This document shows positions 8,542 through 18,430 of a DNA stretch of 64,000 nt, in pieces. Positions within the stretch are counted from its first letter, which is position 1. Each line of letters begins with the position of its first letter. Below the pieces are notes generated by a model. It worked only from the letters and a program-made list of their open reading frames with translations. It searched no databases and was not told where the DNA came from. Both the position numbers and the translations under genes were made by a program. The stretch is from positions 232,689 to 296,688 of the forward strand of contig NZ_VNHU01000004.1 of the NCBI RefSeq assembly GCF_008124785.1, given 5' to 3'. The DNA is from Aquimarina intermedia. GTDB lineage: Bacteria; Bacteroidota; Bacteroidia; Flavobacteriales; Flavobacteriaceae.

Positions 8542-11500
8542 TTAAAATTTAAGGTTAACACCTACCAAGTAAGTCCTGGGTACTGGATAAAAGCCTTGAT
8601 CAATACCTCCACCAATAGGATCTCCCGATGAAGCTGATGGATCGTAGCCTTGATATTCTGTAAACGTGTACAAATTATTTACCGAAGCATAAATTCTGAA
8701 CTTATCTATGCCCATAACATCCATAAACTTGTCATTGATCGTATATCCCAATTGTACATTTTGTATTCTAACATACGAAGCATCTTCTACATAGAAATCA
8801 GAAAACAGACCATTAGAATTTGCGCTGGTGGTGACTCTTGGAAAGTCATTGGTTGTTCCTTCTCCCGTCCATCGACCTAAAGAAGCATTTCTACGATTCA
8901 CAAGATTTTGATTACGCTCATAATTACGAATCATATCATTGCCAATGGAGGCAAAAGTATACGAACTGAAATCCAGATTTTTGAATCTAAATCCGATATT
9001 GAGTCCCATGGTAACATCTGGTATAGGATCGCCAATGTCTACTCGATCTTCAGAATCAATTAGACCATCGTTATTTATATCCACGTAACGTAAATCGCCA
9101 GGCGCGGCATTCACCTGCGTAGCATGCGCATCTACTTCTGCCTGGCTTTGAAATATACCGTCGGTTTGTAATCCATAAAAATACCCAATAGGTTTACCTG
9201 CTTCCATACGGGAAGGTGGTAAACTTGTGCCTACACCAAAATTGCCAGCTTCTACAAAACTATTCTCTCCTGATACCTCAATAACCTCATTTTTTAATAC
9301 AGTCATATTAAAGCTTGCATTGAATTCAAAATCTTCAGAAAAGTTATCATTAAATGCTATTGCAAATTCATATCCCTTGTTTTCAATAGTTCCTGCATTC
9401 ACAAAAGGAACTGCGGATCCGGGAGCCTGTACGCCGAGAATACCAGCCACAGGGGTTTGAAGTAATAGGTCTTCTGTACGTCTTACAAAATAATCAAAAG
9501 TTATGTCAAATTTGTTTTTCCAAAATTTTGCATCGAATCCTATATCTAGTGTCTTTTGTAATTCCCATTTAATCTCAGGATTTGAAAGCGCCCCGATAGC
9601 TTTGCCATCAACAACCTCTCCGTTAATTACATAACGCCCCTGACCATTTAATAACGAAACAAATCGATAATCCTCAATTCTATCATTACCAATAATTCCA
9701 TAACTACCTCTTAATTTTAAAAAGTTCAAATAGTTGTTTTCTGCAAGGAAAGCTTCATCAGACACTACCCATCCTACAGATGCCGAAGGAAAATATCCAA
9801 ACTTATTTTTGGGGCCAAACTTCGTAGACCCATCTCTTCTTATAACTGCAGATAGTAAATATTTCCCTTTATAGCTATATTGCAATCTCGAAAAATAGGA
9901 TAATAACCGCGCATCAAATTCATCTCCCCCATTAACATACCTATCGGCAATATCAACAGCATTCGCTATAGATGCATTATCAAAAGAATTTCCAGGAATT
10001 TCAAATCCGGTTAATTCATTAAATAAACCTGTGGTTTGAAAAACGGACATTCCTAAAAGTACCTTTATATCATGATCCTCTTTTATCACTGTTTCATATT
10101 TTAAAAAATTATCCCACGTATAATCTCTAAAATAATTATCTGTTTCTGTGACTCTGTTTCTATCAATGTTAAAAACCTTACCGGATCCATAGAAGACCTC
10201 TGGAGCAAAGGTTATACTCTCTACATCTGCATAATTCGCTTGAAATCTGGTTTCTGCCGTAAAATCATTGAAAAACTTATATTGTAGGCCAATAGTTGCA
10301 GCAATTTTATTCACCTGACTGTCATTGAATGTATTTTCTATTTGAGCTAAAGGATTAATTACTTCATTCCCCAATCCTTCGGCAATTGTAAAATCTCCAT
10401 TTTGGTCGTAAACTGATAAGATGGGCGTCATGTTAAGTGCATTAAATAGTACCGATCCTAAAGCATTTTCTGGAAGTGTTTTTCTATTTGTTCTGGTAAA
10501 AATTCCAGTAGTTGTCAACTTCAAATTTTCAGTGATCTGAAACCCATAGTTTAATCTTGCGGTTAAACGATCAAATCCGGCTTTTCCTCTTCCTACAATA
10601 CCATCCTGAGTAAGGTAGGATAAACCGCCTGAGTAAGTAGACTTTTTAGTACCACCTGAAGCGTTTAAATTCACACTTGAAATTGCAGCTGTTTTAAACA
10701 CTTCATCCTGCCAGTCTGTACCTTCTCCTAATAGAGAGATATTAGAAAATTGAGGGGAACCACCTCCAGCGGTAAACGATTCATTTATTATAAGTCCATA
10801 TTCGGTAGCGTTGAGTACCGGTATCTTTCGGGTAGTTTCCTGAAAACCAGCATAGGAATCAAACTCAAACTTCAGCTCCTGATCTCTACGTCCCGTTTTG
10901 GTAGTTATCAAAATAACCCCATTAGCTGCTCGCACACCATAAATACCAGCTGTAGCATCTTTTAATACATTAATACTTTCTATATCATTTGGGTTCAAAA
11001 CGCTCAGATCTTCTATCACGTTACCATCAACCAAAATCAACGGACGGTTATCACCATTCGTAGAAACTCCTCGAATGGAAATTGTTGCGTTGCTTCCCGG
11101 TGCTCCGGATTGTGAAGTAATATTTACCCCTGCGACTTGTCCTTGTAGTGCCTGTTCGACCTGAACTACATTTAATTTTTCAATAGTCTCTGAGGAAACA
11201 ATTGAGACTGCCCCGGTAATTTCTTTTTTAGTTTGTGTACCATAACCAATAACAACAACTTGTTCAAGAGATTCGCTATCCTCCTCCAAAATAACATTAA
11301 TAGTAGTATTGTTACCAACGGTAATTTCTTTACTAGCAAAGCCTAAGTAAGAAAAAATCAGAATGTCTCCTCTGGAAATATTACCAATACTATAATTTCC
11401 ATCAAAGTCGGTAACCTCCCCTTTATTTGTGTTCTTGACTATAATATTTACTCCTGGTAAATTTAATCCATCGTTATCCTTTACATTTCCCTGTACTTGA

Positions 11501-11562
11501 ATTTCCTGTGCGTAGGAGAACGTTGTTAGAAACACAGCTAATAAGAAGTATATAACTTTCAT
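8542..11562 (-). CDS. susC: SusC-like TonB-dependent outer-membrane transporter
   Basis: Outer-membrane beta-barrel of about 1006 residues that imports oligosaccharides with TonB energy. Seen in order: signal peptide (MKVIYFLLAVFL), CarboxypepD_reg-like domain (VNIIVKNTNKGEVTDFDGNY), TonB box with plug (EQVVVIGYGTQ, then the SusC plug signature), and the barrel ending in VGVNLKF. The open frame begins at 11598, but I start at 11562 because the signal peptide begins there and a TAnnTTTG promoter box lies at 11584-11591. First gene of the SusC-SusD-SGBP-GH16-GH3 unit. Confidence 0.95.
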   Translation of the reverse strand: MKVIYFLLAVFLTTFSYAQEIQVQGNVKDNDGLNLPGVNIIVKNTNKGEVTDFDGNYSIGNISRGDILIFSYLGFASKEITVGNNTTINVILEEDSESLEQVVVIGYGTQTKKEITGAVSIVSSETIEKLNVVQVEQALQGQVAGVNITSQSGAPGSNATISIRGVSTNGDNRPLILVDGNVIEDLSVLNPNDIESINVLKDATAGIYGVRAANGVILITTKTGRRDQELKFEFDSYAGFQETTRKIPVLNATEYGLIINESFTAGGGSPQFSNISLLGEGTDWQDEVFKTAAISSVNLNASGGTKKSTYSGGLSYLTQDGIVGRGKAGFDRLTARLNYGFQITENLKLTTTGIFTRTNRKTLPENALGSVLFNALNMTPILSVYDQNGDFTIAEGLGNEVINPLAQIENTFNDSQVNKIAATIGLQYKFFNDFTAETRFQANYADVESITFAPEVFYGSGKVFNIDRNRVTETDNYFRDYTWDNFLKYETVIKEDHDIKVLLGMSVFQTTGLFNELTGFEIPGNSFDNASIANAVDIADRYVNGGDEFDARLLSYFSRLQYSYKGKYLLSAVIRRDGSTKFGPKNKFGYFPSASVGWVVSDEAFLAENNYLNFLKLRGSYGIIGNDRIEDYRFVSLLNGQGRYVINGEVVDGKAIGALSNPEIKWELQKTLDIGFDAKFWKNKFDITFDYFVRRTEDLLLQTPVAGILGVQAPGSAVPFVNAGTIENKGYEFAIAFNDNFSEDFEFNASFNMTVLKNEVIEVSGENSFVEAGNFGVGTSLPPSRMEAGKPIGYFYGLQTDGIFQSQAEVDAHATQVNAAPGDLRYVDINNDGLIDSEDRVDIGDPIPDVTMGLNIGFRFKNLDFSSYTFASIGNDMIRNYERNQNLVNRRNASLGRWTGEGTTNDFPRVTTSANSNGLFSDFYVEDASYVRIQNVQLGYTINDKFMDVMGIDKFRIYASVNNLYTFTEYQGYDPSASSGDPIGGGIDQGFYPVPRTYLVGVNLKF

Positions 11563-11583
11563 AAATAGTATTATTTGATTACT

Positions 11584-11591
11584 CAAATGTA
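11584..11591 (-). promoter_or_regulatory. Putative Bacteroidota -7 box upstream of susC
   Basis: On the minus strand the site reads TACATTTG, matching the Bacteroidota TAnnTTTG -7 box, 21 bp before the chosen ATG. No TTG-like -33 box is visible at the right distance (the region is GTTTTTAAC), which suits a promoter that needs an activator. It supports the start at 11562 over 11598. Confidence 0.35.
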
Positions 11592-11811
11592 TATACAATG
11601 ATTAAGAAACTGTTAAAAACCACCACAACAAAAAATCAACACTAGTGAATAAATATCAAATAATTATGATAAAATTTATCATAATCGCTGTATTTGCTTA
11701 AAAAAATAGCTATTTTAAACTGTTAAAACTAGACAGAATCATCCTGTTTGAGCGCAACTACAACGTTAGAGTATAGGTAATGTTGTGGTAAAATAAGATT
11801 ATGATGTAGTG

Positions 11812-14619
11812 TTAAATATCTAAAATATAATTAACTAGACTTTCTTCGTGTTTTAGATCAAGTTTTTTTCTAAGTCTGTAACGTTTGATTTCTACACTTC
11901 TAACAGAGATATTCAATAAAGGTGCGATTTCTTTTGAAGACAGGTTCAATCTTAGGTAGGTGCAAAATCTTAAGTCATTTGGTGTTAACTTGTCGTGTTT
12001 AACTTTTAGCTTTTTTAAGAAATCCTTATCTACGTTATTAAAGGCTTCTTCAAAATGTCTCCAGTCATCTTTATTATTGAGGTTTCTATCAATTATTCGT
12101 TCTACATTGGTCAAACCGCTCCGTTCGGCTTCAGATTTTTGAAGTTCTTTTTTAATAGTATTCAGTATTTCGTTTTTCTTAATAATGTTCATGGTGGATG
12201 TAGCAAGTTCACGATTCTTACTTTCAACATCCTGCATAAGCTTTTCATTATTCAACTTCATGATTTCTCTTTCGCTCTCTAAGGCTTTTAACGCTAATTG
12301 TCTTTTATTATACTCTACTAATTTTTGTTTTTGTTTTGCGTAATAATTTTTGTAAGCTTTATGAGTAAGAAATAAAACTCCTATTAAAACCAAACTATAC
12401 ATGAAAATTGCGGTCATTGAAAAATACCATGGTCTGGCTATATTAAAGCTATAAGATGCAGTATTATCGGACAAAATATTTCCTGTCTTAGCTCTTACCT
12501 TAAAGGTATAACTACCAAATGGAAGGTTCTCAAAAGTAGTAGTTGAATTTGTGCTCCAACCACTCCAATGCTCATAAAACCCTTCTAGCTTATACTGAAA
12601 TTTAGTAATTAAAAACTTGTCGTATTCCGGAACAGTATACGAAATCTTGAAAGTGTTACGCTGAGATTCAAAAGTTGGTTCTTCTTGTAACAATGAGATG
12701 GTCTCAAAGGCTGATCCTTTATTTTTACCTTCTATTTTATTTAAAAAAATGCTATACTTTTTAAAATTTATTCTGGACAATTCTATAATCATATAGCCAT
12801 TTGTTGTTCCTAATAGATAGGAGTCCTGCTTTATATAGGTGATATTTTCAAAACCAAACATTTCTTTTCGAAGTGATCTCGGAATAGCTACTTCTATCAA
12901 TTGCAATTTTTCTGAAAACTGATCATAAGAAATATAACCTAAATAATCGTCAGAAAAACTCCATAGCCCGCCAATATTATCAGTTATCAACTTACCTATA
13001 TACTCTTTTTTGGTATCTGAATTTTTACTTATCAGATATTCTTGCTCGAAGATTTTTTTTTGTTTATTGTAAGAATAAATACCTGTTTCATGCGTATACA
13101 GAATATTCTCCTCAAACTTTAAAATGTTCGAATTCCTACCTTTTTCTATTGAAAAGTCTTCAACTATATCAATTATTTTTGAAAATTGATCATCCATAGT
13201 GAGTTTGAAGAGGCCTCTATACTCATGATTTACCCAAATCGTTTTATCCTCTACTTCAACATACCTTGCCGAATAATTAAATCCTTCAATCACATGTTTA
13301 AAACTCCAGCTATTACCTGTTTTTTCTAAAATACTCAATCCGCTATAGGTTCCCTGTAACAAATTGTTTGGCTGCCCAGGTATGGTTTTAAAATTCCATG
13401 CTCCCGTAATCTCAGATACTAACTCAGATTCGTTTTTATCAATGATAAAAGTGCCTGAATCATGACCGCAAAACAAGGTGTCATCATATACAAAAAGACT
13501 CCAAACTTGTCCGTTCGTACCTTTAACAAATTGAAAAGTATCCTCAGTATCAACTTTTTTATAAAATAAGCCTTGATTGGTACCCAAATACAAATGGTCG
13601 TTAAAAATAACTGAAGCATATACAGTCCCTAAATTCCCTTTTTCATCATTAAAGAGTGTAATTGGTGATGTAATATTTATACAATTGATCCCATTATCAA
13701 GACCTATCCAAACATTCCTTTCGATATCTTCATAAACAGATAATACCGTATTATTGCTCAACCCTTTGTTCTGGTCAATTTGATATAAAACATCTCCCGT
13801 TGATGAAAGATAAATTATGCCTTTGGAGATTGTTCCTAAAACTAAATTTTCATTTTTAAGCTGTATTCCACTATATATCTTTGATCCCCGTAACACTTCA
13901 TCTGCTGCAATAGCCCACTTGCTAAAACTATCTGGGGTATATCTATAGAAACCGTTATTACTCGTCAGTATTAAAAGATTATTTTGAGTACCTGAAATAC
14001 TTACAACTTTATCATTTGCCAATACTTGAGAATTAGTAACCAGAATGGGTTTACCCTTTTCTATTCTGAAAATACCTTTTACTAAATCCTGATAATAAAT
14101 TATACCGTCAACATTAAATATACTACGTATCCCAGACTGCGAGTCAATGATTGTAATGTTTTGAGTAGTCGTATTATACATGTAAATCCTTTGGAGTGAC
14201 TGAAAAAGCACCCAGTTATCCTGATATACGATGCCCCAAAACTGCTCATCTTCGATTAATTGATCCTTGATGGTATCACTAATGGATATATACTTTAATT
14301 TTCCTAAATCGTTTTTTTTCCAATAGCCAAAATTCATATAACAACCCGTGTATATACGGTCATCCACTACATTAACAGATCTCATCACAGTCCTGTTGGG
14401 TGTCGGATACAACGTCCAATCAGCCCCGTTAAACTCTAACAAGCCTTCGTTATTGGCGATATAAATATTCTTATTTGTAGCTTGAGATATGGACCAGTTT
14501 TGAGTTTCGCCTTCATAACTTTCGGGTAAATATTTCTCAATTGGCGGAAGTTCCTGCGCCATCGTGATTAACGATAGTAGGAACAAAAAGGAAAAATTTA
14601 TTTTTTTTTGAACAGTCAA
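11812..14619 (-). CDS. Membrane-spanning propeller / Y_Y_Y / LuxR-type HTH regulator
   Basis: One-component regulator of 935 residues. It has an N-terminal signal peptide, two periplasmic seven-bladed regulator propellers (about 30-640; blades such as NVWIGLDNGINCI), a Y_Y_Y domain (FQYKLEGFYEHWSGW), one transmembrane helix (about 735-755), a coiled coil, and a C-terminal LuxR-type helix-turn-helix (LSSKEIAPLLNISVRSVEIKR). There is no histidine kinase or receiver domain, unlike hybrid two-component sensors. It probably senses a glucan breakdown product in the periplasm and controls the adjacent susC operon. The start is TTG at 14617-14619: an in-frame stop lies directly upstream and no ATG precedes the signal peptide. 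That TTG abuts the stop of the upstream symporter gene, so translation may be coupled. Confidence 0.85.
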   Translation of the reverse strand: MTVQKKINFSFLFLLSLITMAQELPPIEKYLPESYEGETQNWSISQATNKNIYIANNEGLLEFNGADWTLYPTPNRTVMRSVNVVDDRIYTGCYMNFGYWKKNDLGKLKYISISDTIKDQLIEDEQFWGIVYQDNWVLFQSLQRIYMYNTTTQNITIIDSQSGIRSIFNVDGIIYYQDLVKGIFRIEKGKPILVTNSQVLANDKVVSISGTQNNLLILTSNNGFYRYTPDSFSKWAIAADEVLRGSKIYSGIQLKNENLVLGTISKGIIYLSSTGDVLYQIDQNKGLSNNTVLSVYEDIERNVWIGLDNGINCINITSPITLFNDEKGNLGTVYASVIFNDHLYLGTNQGLFYKKVDTEDTFQFVKGTNGQVWSLFVYDDTLFCGHDSGTFIIDKNESELVSEITGAWNFKTIPGQPNNLLQGTYSGLSILEKTGNSWSFKHVIEGFNYSARYVEVEDKTIWVNHEYRGLFKLTMDDQFSKIIDIVEDFSIEKGRNSNILKFEENILYTHETGIYSYNKQKKIFEQEYLISKNSDTKKEYIGKLITDNIGGLWSFSDDYLGYISYDQFSEKLQLIEVAIPRSLRKEMFGFENITYIKQDSYLLGTTNGYMIIELSRINFKKYSIFLNKIEGKNKGSAFETISLLQEEPTFESQRNTFKISYTVPEYDKFLITKFQYKLEGFYEHWSGWSTNSTTTFENLPFGSYTFKVRAKTGNILSDNTASYSFNIARPWYFSMTAIFMYSLVLIGVLFLTHKAYKNYYAKQKQKLVEYNKRQLALKALESEREIMKLNNEKLMQDVESKNRELATSTMNIIKKNEILNTIKKELQKSEAERSGLTNVERIIDRNLNNKDDWRHFEEAFNNVDKDFLKKLKVKHDKLTPNDLRFCTYLRLNLSSKEIAPLLNISVRSVEIKRYRLRKKLDLKHEESLVNYILDI

Positions 14620-16200
14620 TTATCTAAAATATACGTAGATAGCTATCACAATGACACATATTACAGCTCCTACTGTTTTGGTATACCTCCAAGGAGTAAT
14701 ATCCACTTCTTTGGTATACTGTTGTACATACGCTTCTTCTCTCGGATACAATTTACCAATTATTAACATGATAAGTATATTGACAACAAAAAGAATAGCC
14801 ATTACGTGGAGAAAGTGAGGAAATGCACCTTTCAAAATAGTAGCATCCAGAATGACATATACCAAATATAAAGTTGCTCCTAGGACGATTGCAATTTTGG
14901 CTGCAATTGCAGGAACTCGTCTCGTCAAATAACCCACAATGATAATAGTAAGGATTGGTATGCTATAACATCCGTTAACTTGCTGTAAATACCCAAATAA
15001 TCCATCGGGTGCATTTGCGATTAATGGGGCGATTCCGATTGCCAGAATAGCTAATCCAACACCGAATAATTTTCCTGCTTTGACAGTTTGCTTCTCTGTA
15101 GCCTGTTTATTTATGTACTGTTTATAAAGATCTACTCCAAAGAGTGTCACAGAACTGTTTAATGCACTGTTAAAAGAACTTAAAATAGCACCGAATAAAA
15201 CGGCAGCAAAAAAGCCGACTAACGATAACGGCAGTACTTTACTCACTAAGGTAGGATATGCTTCATCAGCATTGGTTAAGGTTGCTCCAAACATGTGAAA
15301 GGCAATAATCCCCGGTAATACTACGATAATAGGTCCCAATATTTTTATAAACGAAGCTAGTAATAACCCTTTCTGTCCTTCTTTTAAATTTTTAGCACCT
15401 AAAGCTCTTTGTATGATAGCCTGATTAGTACCCCAGTAAAACAATTGAACGAGCATCATTCCCGTGAATATCGTAGCAAAGGGAACTGAAGAATTATCAC
15501 TGCCTAATACTTTAAATTTTTCAGGGTTAGTACTCATGATAATTTCAACTCCTTCAGTGATGCTTCCATTTCCTATTTCTAACAAGCCAAATACCGGTAT
15601 CATAATACCCCCAACAAGAAGCCCTACGGCATTAAGTGTATCAGAAACAGCGACCGCTTTTAAACCTCCAAATATGGCGTATATAGATCCTATGACCCCA
15701 ATTCCTACGACGCATACCCAAATAGAAGCCCCTTTAGATATATCTAACATGCCTGGTAAATCAAACATGGTACTAATCGCTAAGGATCCTGAGTATAACA
15801 CAATAGGTAATAACACCACAACATATCCCGTTAAAAACAATCCTGATGTGATCGCTTTTGTTGTAGTATCATATCTTCTCTCCAGAAATTGAGGAACTGT
15901 GGTAATACCACCCTTTAGGTATCTTGGTAATAAAAAAATTGCAGTAATAACCATAGCTACCGCTGCCAACGTTTCCCAAGCCATCACCAATATCCCTTCT
16001 GCAAAGGATTGGCCATTGAGACCCACTATTTGCTCTGTTGATAAATTAGTCAATAATAAAGATCCTGCAATTACCACAGCTGTTAAACTACGACCGCCTA
16101 GAAAAAAGCCATCTGATGAGGTTTCATCTGTTTTTAAGGTAGCAACATAGGAGATAATAGCAACCAAAAGAGTAAATGCCACGAAGGAAATAATAACCAT
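14620..16200 (-). CDS. Sodium:solute symporter (SSS family), probably glucose/oligosaccharide
   Basis: Inner-membrane protein of 526 residues with about 13-14 hydrophobic helices and SSS signatures: GGRSLTAVVIAGSLLLTNLS near the N-terminus, IYAIFGGLKAVAVSDTLN, and GAILSSFNSALNSSVTLFGVDLY. The family couples Na+ to uptake of sugars and other small solutes; SglT/galactose-type members share the FNSALNS stretch. It stands first in the regulator gene's unit and next to a beta-glucan locus, so glucose or short gluco-oligosaccharides are the likely cargo. The substrate is an inference. Confidence 0.88.
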   Translation of the reverse strand: MVIISFVAFTLLVAIISYVATLKTDETSSDGFFLGGRSLTAVVIAGSLLLTNLSTEQIVGLNGQSFAEGILVMAWETLAAVAMVITAIFLLPRYLKGGITTVPQFLERRYDTTTKAITSGLFLTGYVVVLLPIVLYSGSLAISTMFDLPGMLDISKGASIWVCVVGIGVIGSIYAIFGGLKAVAVSDTLNAVGLLVGGIMIPVFGLLEIGNGSITEGVEIIMSTNPEKFKVLGSDNSSVPFATIFTGMMLVQLFYWGTNQAIIQRALGAKNLKEGQKGLLLASFIKILGPIIVVLPGIIAFHMFGATLTNADEAYPTLVSKVLPLSLVGFFAAVLFGAILSSFNSALNSSVTLFGVDLYKQYINKQATEKQTVKAGKLFGVGLAILAIGIAPLIANAPDGLFGYLQQVNGCYSIPILTIIIVGYLTRRVPAIAAKIAIVLGATLYLVYVILDATILKGAFPHFLHVMAILFVVNILIMLIIGKLYPREEAYVQQYTKEVDITPWRYTKTVGAVICVIVIAIYVYFR

Positions 16201-16583
16201 GTTAAAATTTTAATAATTATATAATCCTTAAAACTATTGTTATTATGTATTAAACCCTTAAAAATAAACTAAAAAACTACGGTTGTATAGTTTTTGTATA
16301 GGTATTTATAGCATTTTCTGCTTAGAAGATATTTATAACTTGATAATTGTTCTTCCTTAGATAAGTCTTTTAATATACAATTATTAAAAAGGACAACGAA
16401 ATTTTAAGGAAGTAACTATATTCTTCCAAATTACTTATAATTTAGAATTGAATTACTAACTAGGACTAAACAATTCTTCAAAAGTAAAACGCATTGACAA
16501 CTAATAAAGGAACAGTTTGAATTTTCTAAAAAAAAACCATAATTAAGCATTATGGTCTTTCTATAGTTTGTTTATGACAAATG
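16201..16583. other. Intergenic region between the glucan locus and the copper block
   Basis: About 380 bp without a credible ORF, very AT-rich. It holds the terminator at 16527-16556 for the copper genes and should carry the promoter of the symporter gene near its low-coordinate end. I could not pick out a convincing TAnnTTTG box there. Confidence 0.5.
16527..16556 (-). terminator. Rho-independent terminator after the DUF305 gene
   Basis: On the minus strand an 8-bp perfect stem ACCATAAT / ATTATGGT with a 5-nt loop is followed by a run of nine T. It lies 28 bp after the DUF305 stop and ends the copper block. Confidence 0.75.
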
Positions 16584-17072
16584 TTATTGCTCCTCCAAAC
16601 GTTTAATCATATCTTTCATTTCCTGAATTTCTTTTCTTTGAGCTTTGATGATATCCTCTGCTAATTTTTTAACTTCCGGATCTTGAATATCGGCACGTTC
16701 ACTGGTCAAAATGGCTATTGAGTGATGCGGTATCATCGCTCTCATCCACAATATATCACCGATGATGGGCTTTTGTGCTCGTACTAACCCTAAGGCTCCT
16801 ACAAAGAGAAGGATACTACCTGCAATAATGGCTATGTTTTTTTTCTTATTTTGATACATACTGCGCATCGCCACAAACATAATGATTGCCATAGCTGAAA
16901 TACCTAAACAACTCATATAAAATCTAGTAAGGCTAAAATAGACATGGTCGATTGCATAGGTGTTTAGATACATCGTTATATACATCGCGATAAAGGATGC
17001 GGCGAGCATCAAAATAAATTTTGTGTAATTGTTGTTACTCATTTTACTGTTTGTTTCTTTGTGTGAATTCAT
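16584..17072 (-). CDS. DUF305-family membrane protein
   Basis: Protein of 162 residues (152 if the second ATG at 17042 is used). Three hydrophobic helices (about 15-105) precede a short DUF305 core with DILWMRAMIPHHSIAILTSE and KLAEDIIKAQRKEI. DUF305 proteins are ferritin-like four-helix proteins often found with copper resistance genes; the MIPHH motif is thought to be a metal-binding part. Here the domain is compact and membrane-attached. Neighbouring multicopper oxidase, DUF3347 and CusA genes point to copper handling, but no activity is established. Confidence 0.8.
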   Translation of the reverse strand: MNSHKETNSKMSNNNYTKFILMLAASFIAMYITMYLNTYAIDHVYFSLTRFYMSCLGISAMAIIMFVAMRSMYQNKKKNIAIIAGSILLFVGALGLVRAQKPIIGDILWMRAMIPHHSIAILTSERADIQDPEVKKLAEDIIKAQRKEIQEMKDMIKRLEEQ

Positions 17073-17201
17073 TGTTTTCTGATTTTATAATTATTAATAT
17101 TTAAGCCTTATTTTAATTTTTAATCGTACTATTTATATAAATATTGTCGTATGTAGTGAACAATATCTCAATTCTAAAATAACCATATCATAAGTAATTA
17201 T

Positions 17202-18203
17202 TTATGTTATAACCTCTTCCCATTGCCAACCGTCTTGTACAATTAGCGATTGAAATACCCTTTGGTTTTTACGTAGTGTTTCATTTAGATCAATTCTTTC
17301 ATTGTTGTCAACTATGAGTCCTTCTGCTGCCAACAGTTCATGGGGTGTATCTTTGCTTAGCGTTTTCCCGATTTTTACTCTAGTTACCTCTTTGATTACA
17401 TCTACATAATTATTCAATGCAGAATGCATGGACAACAGATCATTTTTATTTAATGTTATATCTTTTCTTATATAATTTTCAAAAAGAAGAATAACTTCAT
17501 TTAAAACTGCTATCTGGATTATAATAGCATTATCACTTTTGCTATTATGGAAAAAATGAATTATAGGATAAGCCCTGTGATTTTGATTATGCTCAACCAA
17601 ATCATCTGACAGGCTAAACAATTGAAACTTCAAAAAATCAAAATTTTCACCGTTCCACCCATTTAAAATAATTTTTTGTGGACTTGGTCCTAAACCACTT
17701 ATATTGATACCCAATTTTCGTTGCTTTTTGACAGCACCCAGAACCGGTATAAAGTACGTTACCGACATGGTTATCAGAACAAACCCAGTAAAAGCATACA
17801 CATTCGTAATTATTCGCCATATAACGGTGGATCCCACAAAATCTCCTATTCCTAACGTGGATAATACAAAACCAGAATAATAAATTTTTTCCCAAATGTT
17901 TGCAGGTACTTTAGTGCTAGCATTAATTACAGAATCATCTTGAGCTATTAACACTAAACTAAAACTACAATTCAACAAACCAATCCAAACCAATACTATA
18001 AGTACAAGTAATAGATAGCCAATGTGAGTCAACAAATTTGATCTTCCTTCATTGCCACAACTACGTAAGGCTAAATTCCATACACAATGAGAGAGTCTAC
18101 TTGTTAACCAACCACCACCTTTCATAGTGAGCGTTGTCATTACCATATCACTAACGACCACTATATAGATAAAAATGCCAAAGCTCAATAAAAAATAATT
18201 CAT
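17202..18203 (-). CDS. Two-helix ion channel (Ion_trans_2) with cytosolic domain
   Basis: Protein of 333 residues with a hydrophobic N-terminus (1-25), a helix at about 60-85, a pore loop YSGFVLSTLGIGDFVG near residue 118 and a following helix (135-160), then about 170 cytosolic residues of no known domain. The pore matches the K+-channel TVGYGD filter in position but reads TLGIGD, so selectivity may differ. It lies inside the copper block on the same strand, with gaps of 129 and 227 bp, so operon membership is uncertain. Potassium or other monovalent cation transport is a family-level inference. Confidence 0.75.
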   Translation of the reverse strand: MNYFLLSFGIFIYIVVVSDMVMTTLTMKGGGWLTSRLSHCVWNLALRSCGNEGRSNLLTHIGYLLLVLIVLVWIGLLNCSFSLVLIAQDDSVINASTKVPANIWEKIYYSGFVLSTLGIGDFVGSTVIWRIITNVYAFTGFVLITMSVTYFIPVLGAVKKQRKLGINISGLGPSPQKIILNGWNGENFDFLKFQLFSLSDDLVEHNQNHRAYPIIHFFHNSKSDNAIIIQIAVLNEVILLFENYIRKDITLNKNDLLSMHSALNNYVDVIKEVTRVKIGKTLSKDTPHELLAAEGLIVDNNERIDLNETLRKNQRVFQSLIVQDGWQWEEVIT

Positions 18204-18430
18204 AAAATATCAATTTGATGTATGAAAAATATGGATGCAACTCGTCAAATTTCTTACGTGTATTTTCTTAGTTAATTTTAGCCAAACAATTTTAATTCTT
18301 CAATTGTTAATAATTTTTTCAATCTCACTAACTTCTAAAGGCTCAGATTCAAATTTGCATTTTTAATCCTGAATAGTTACCAGCTCAAGGTTTACTATTA
18401 CATTTCCTCGACCCTTAGTCATAACGAATT

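Noticed and set aside
15464..15892. Plus-strand frame of 142 codons inside the symporter gene
   Set aside because: It is antisense to a strong SSS family gene and has no protein-like features of its own.
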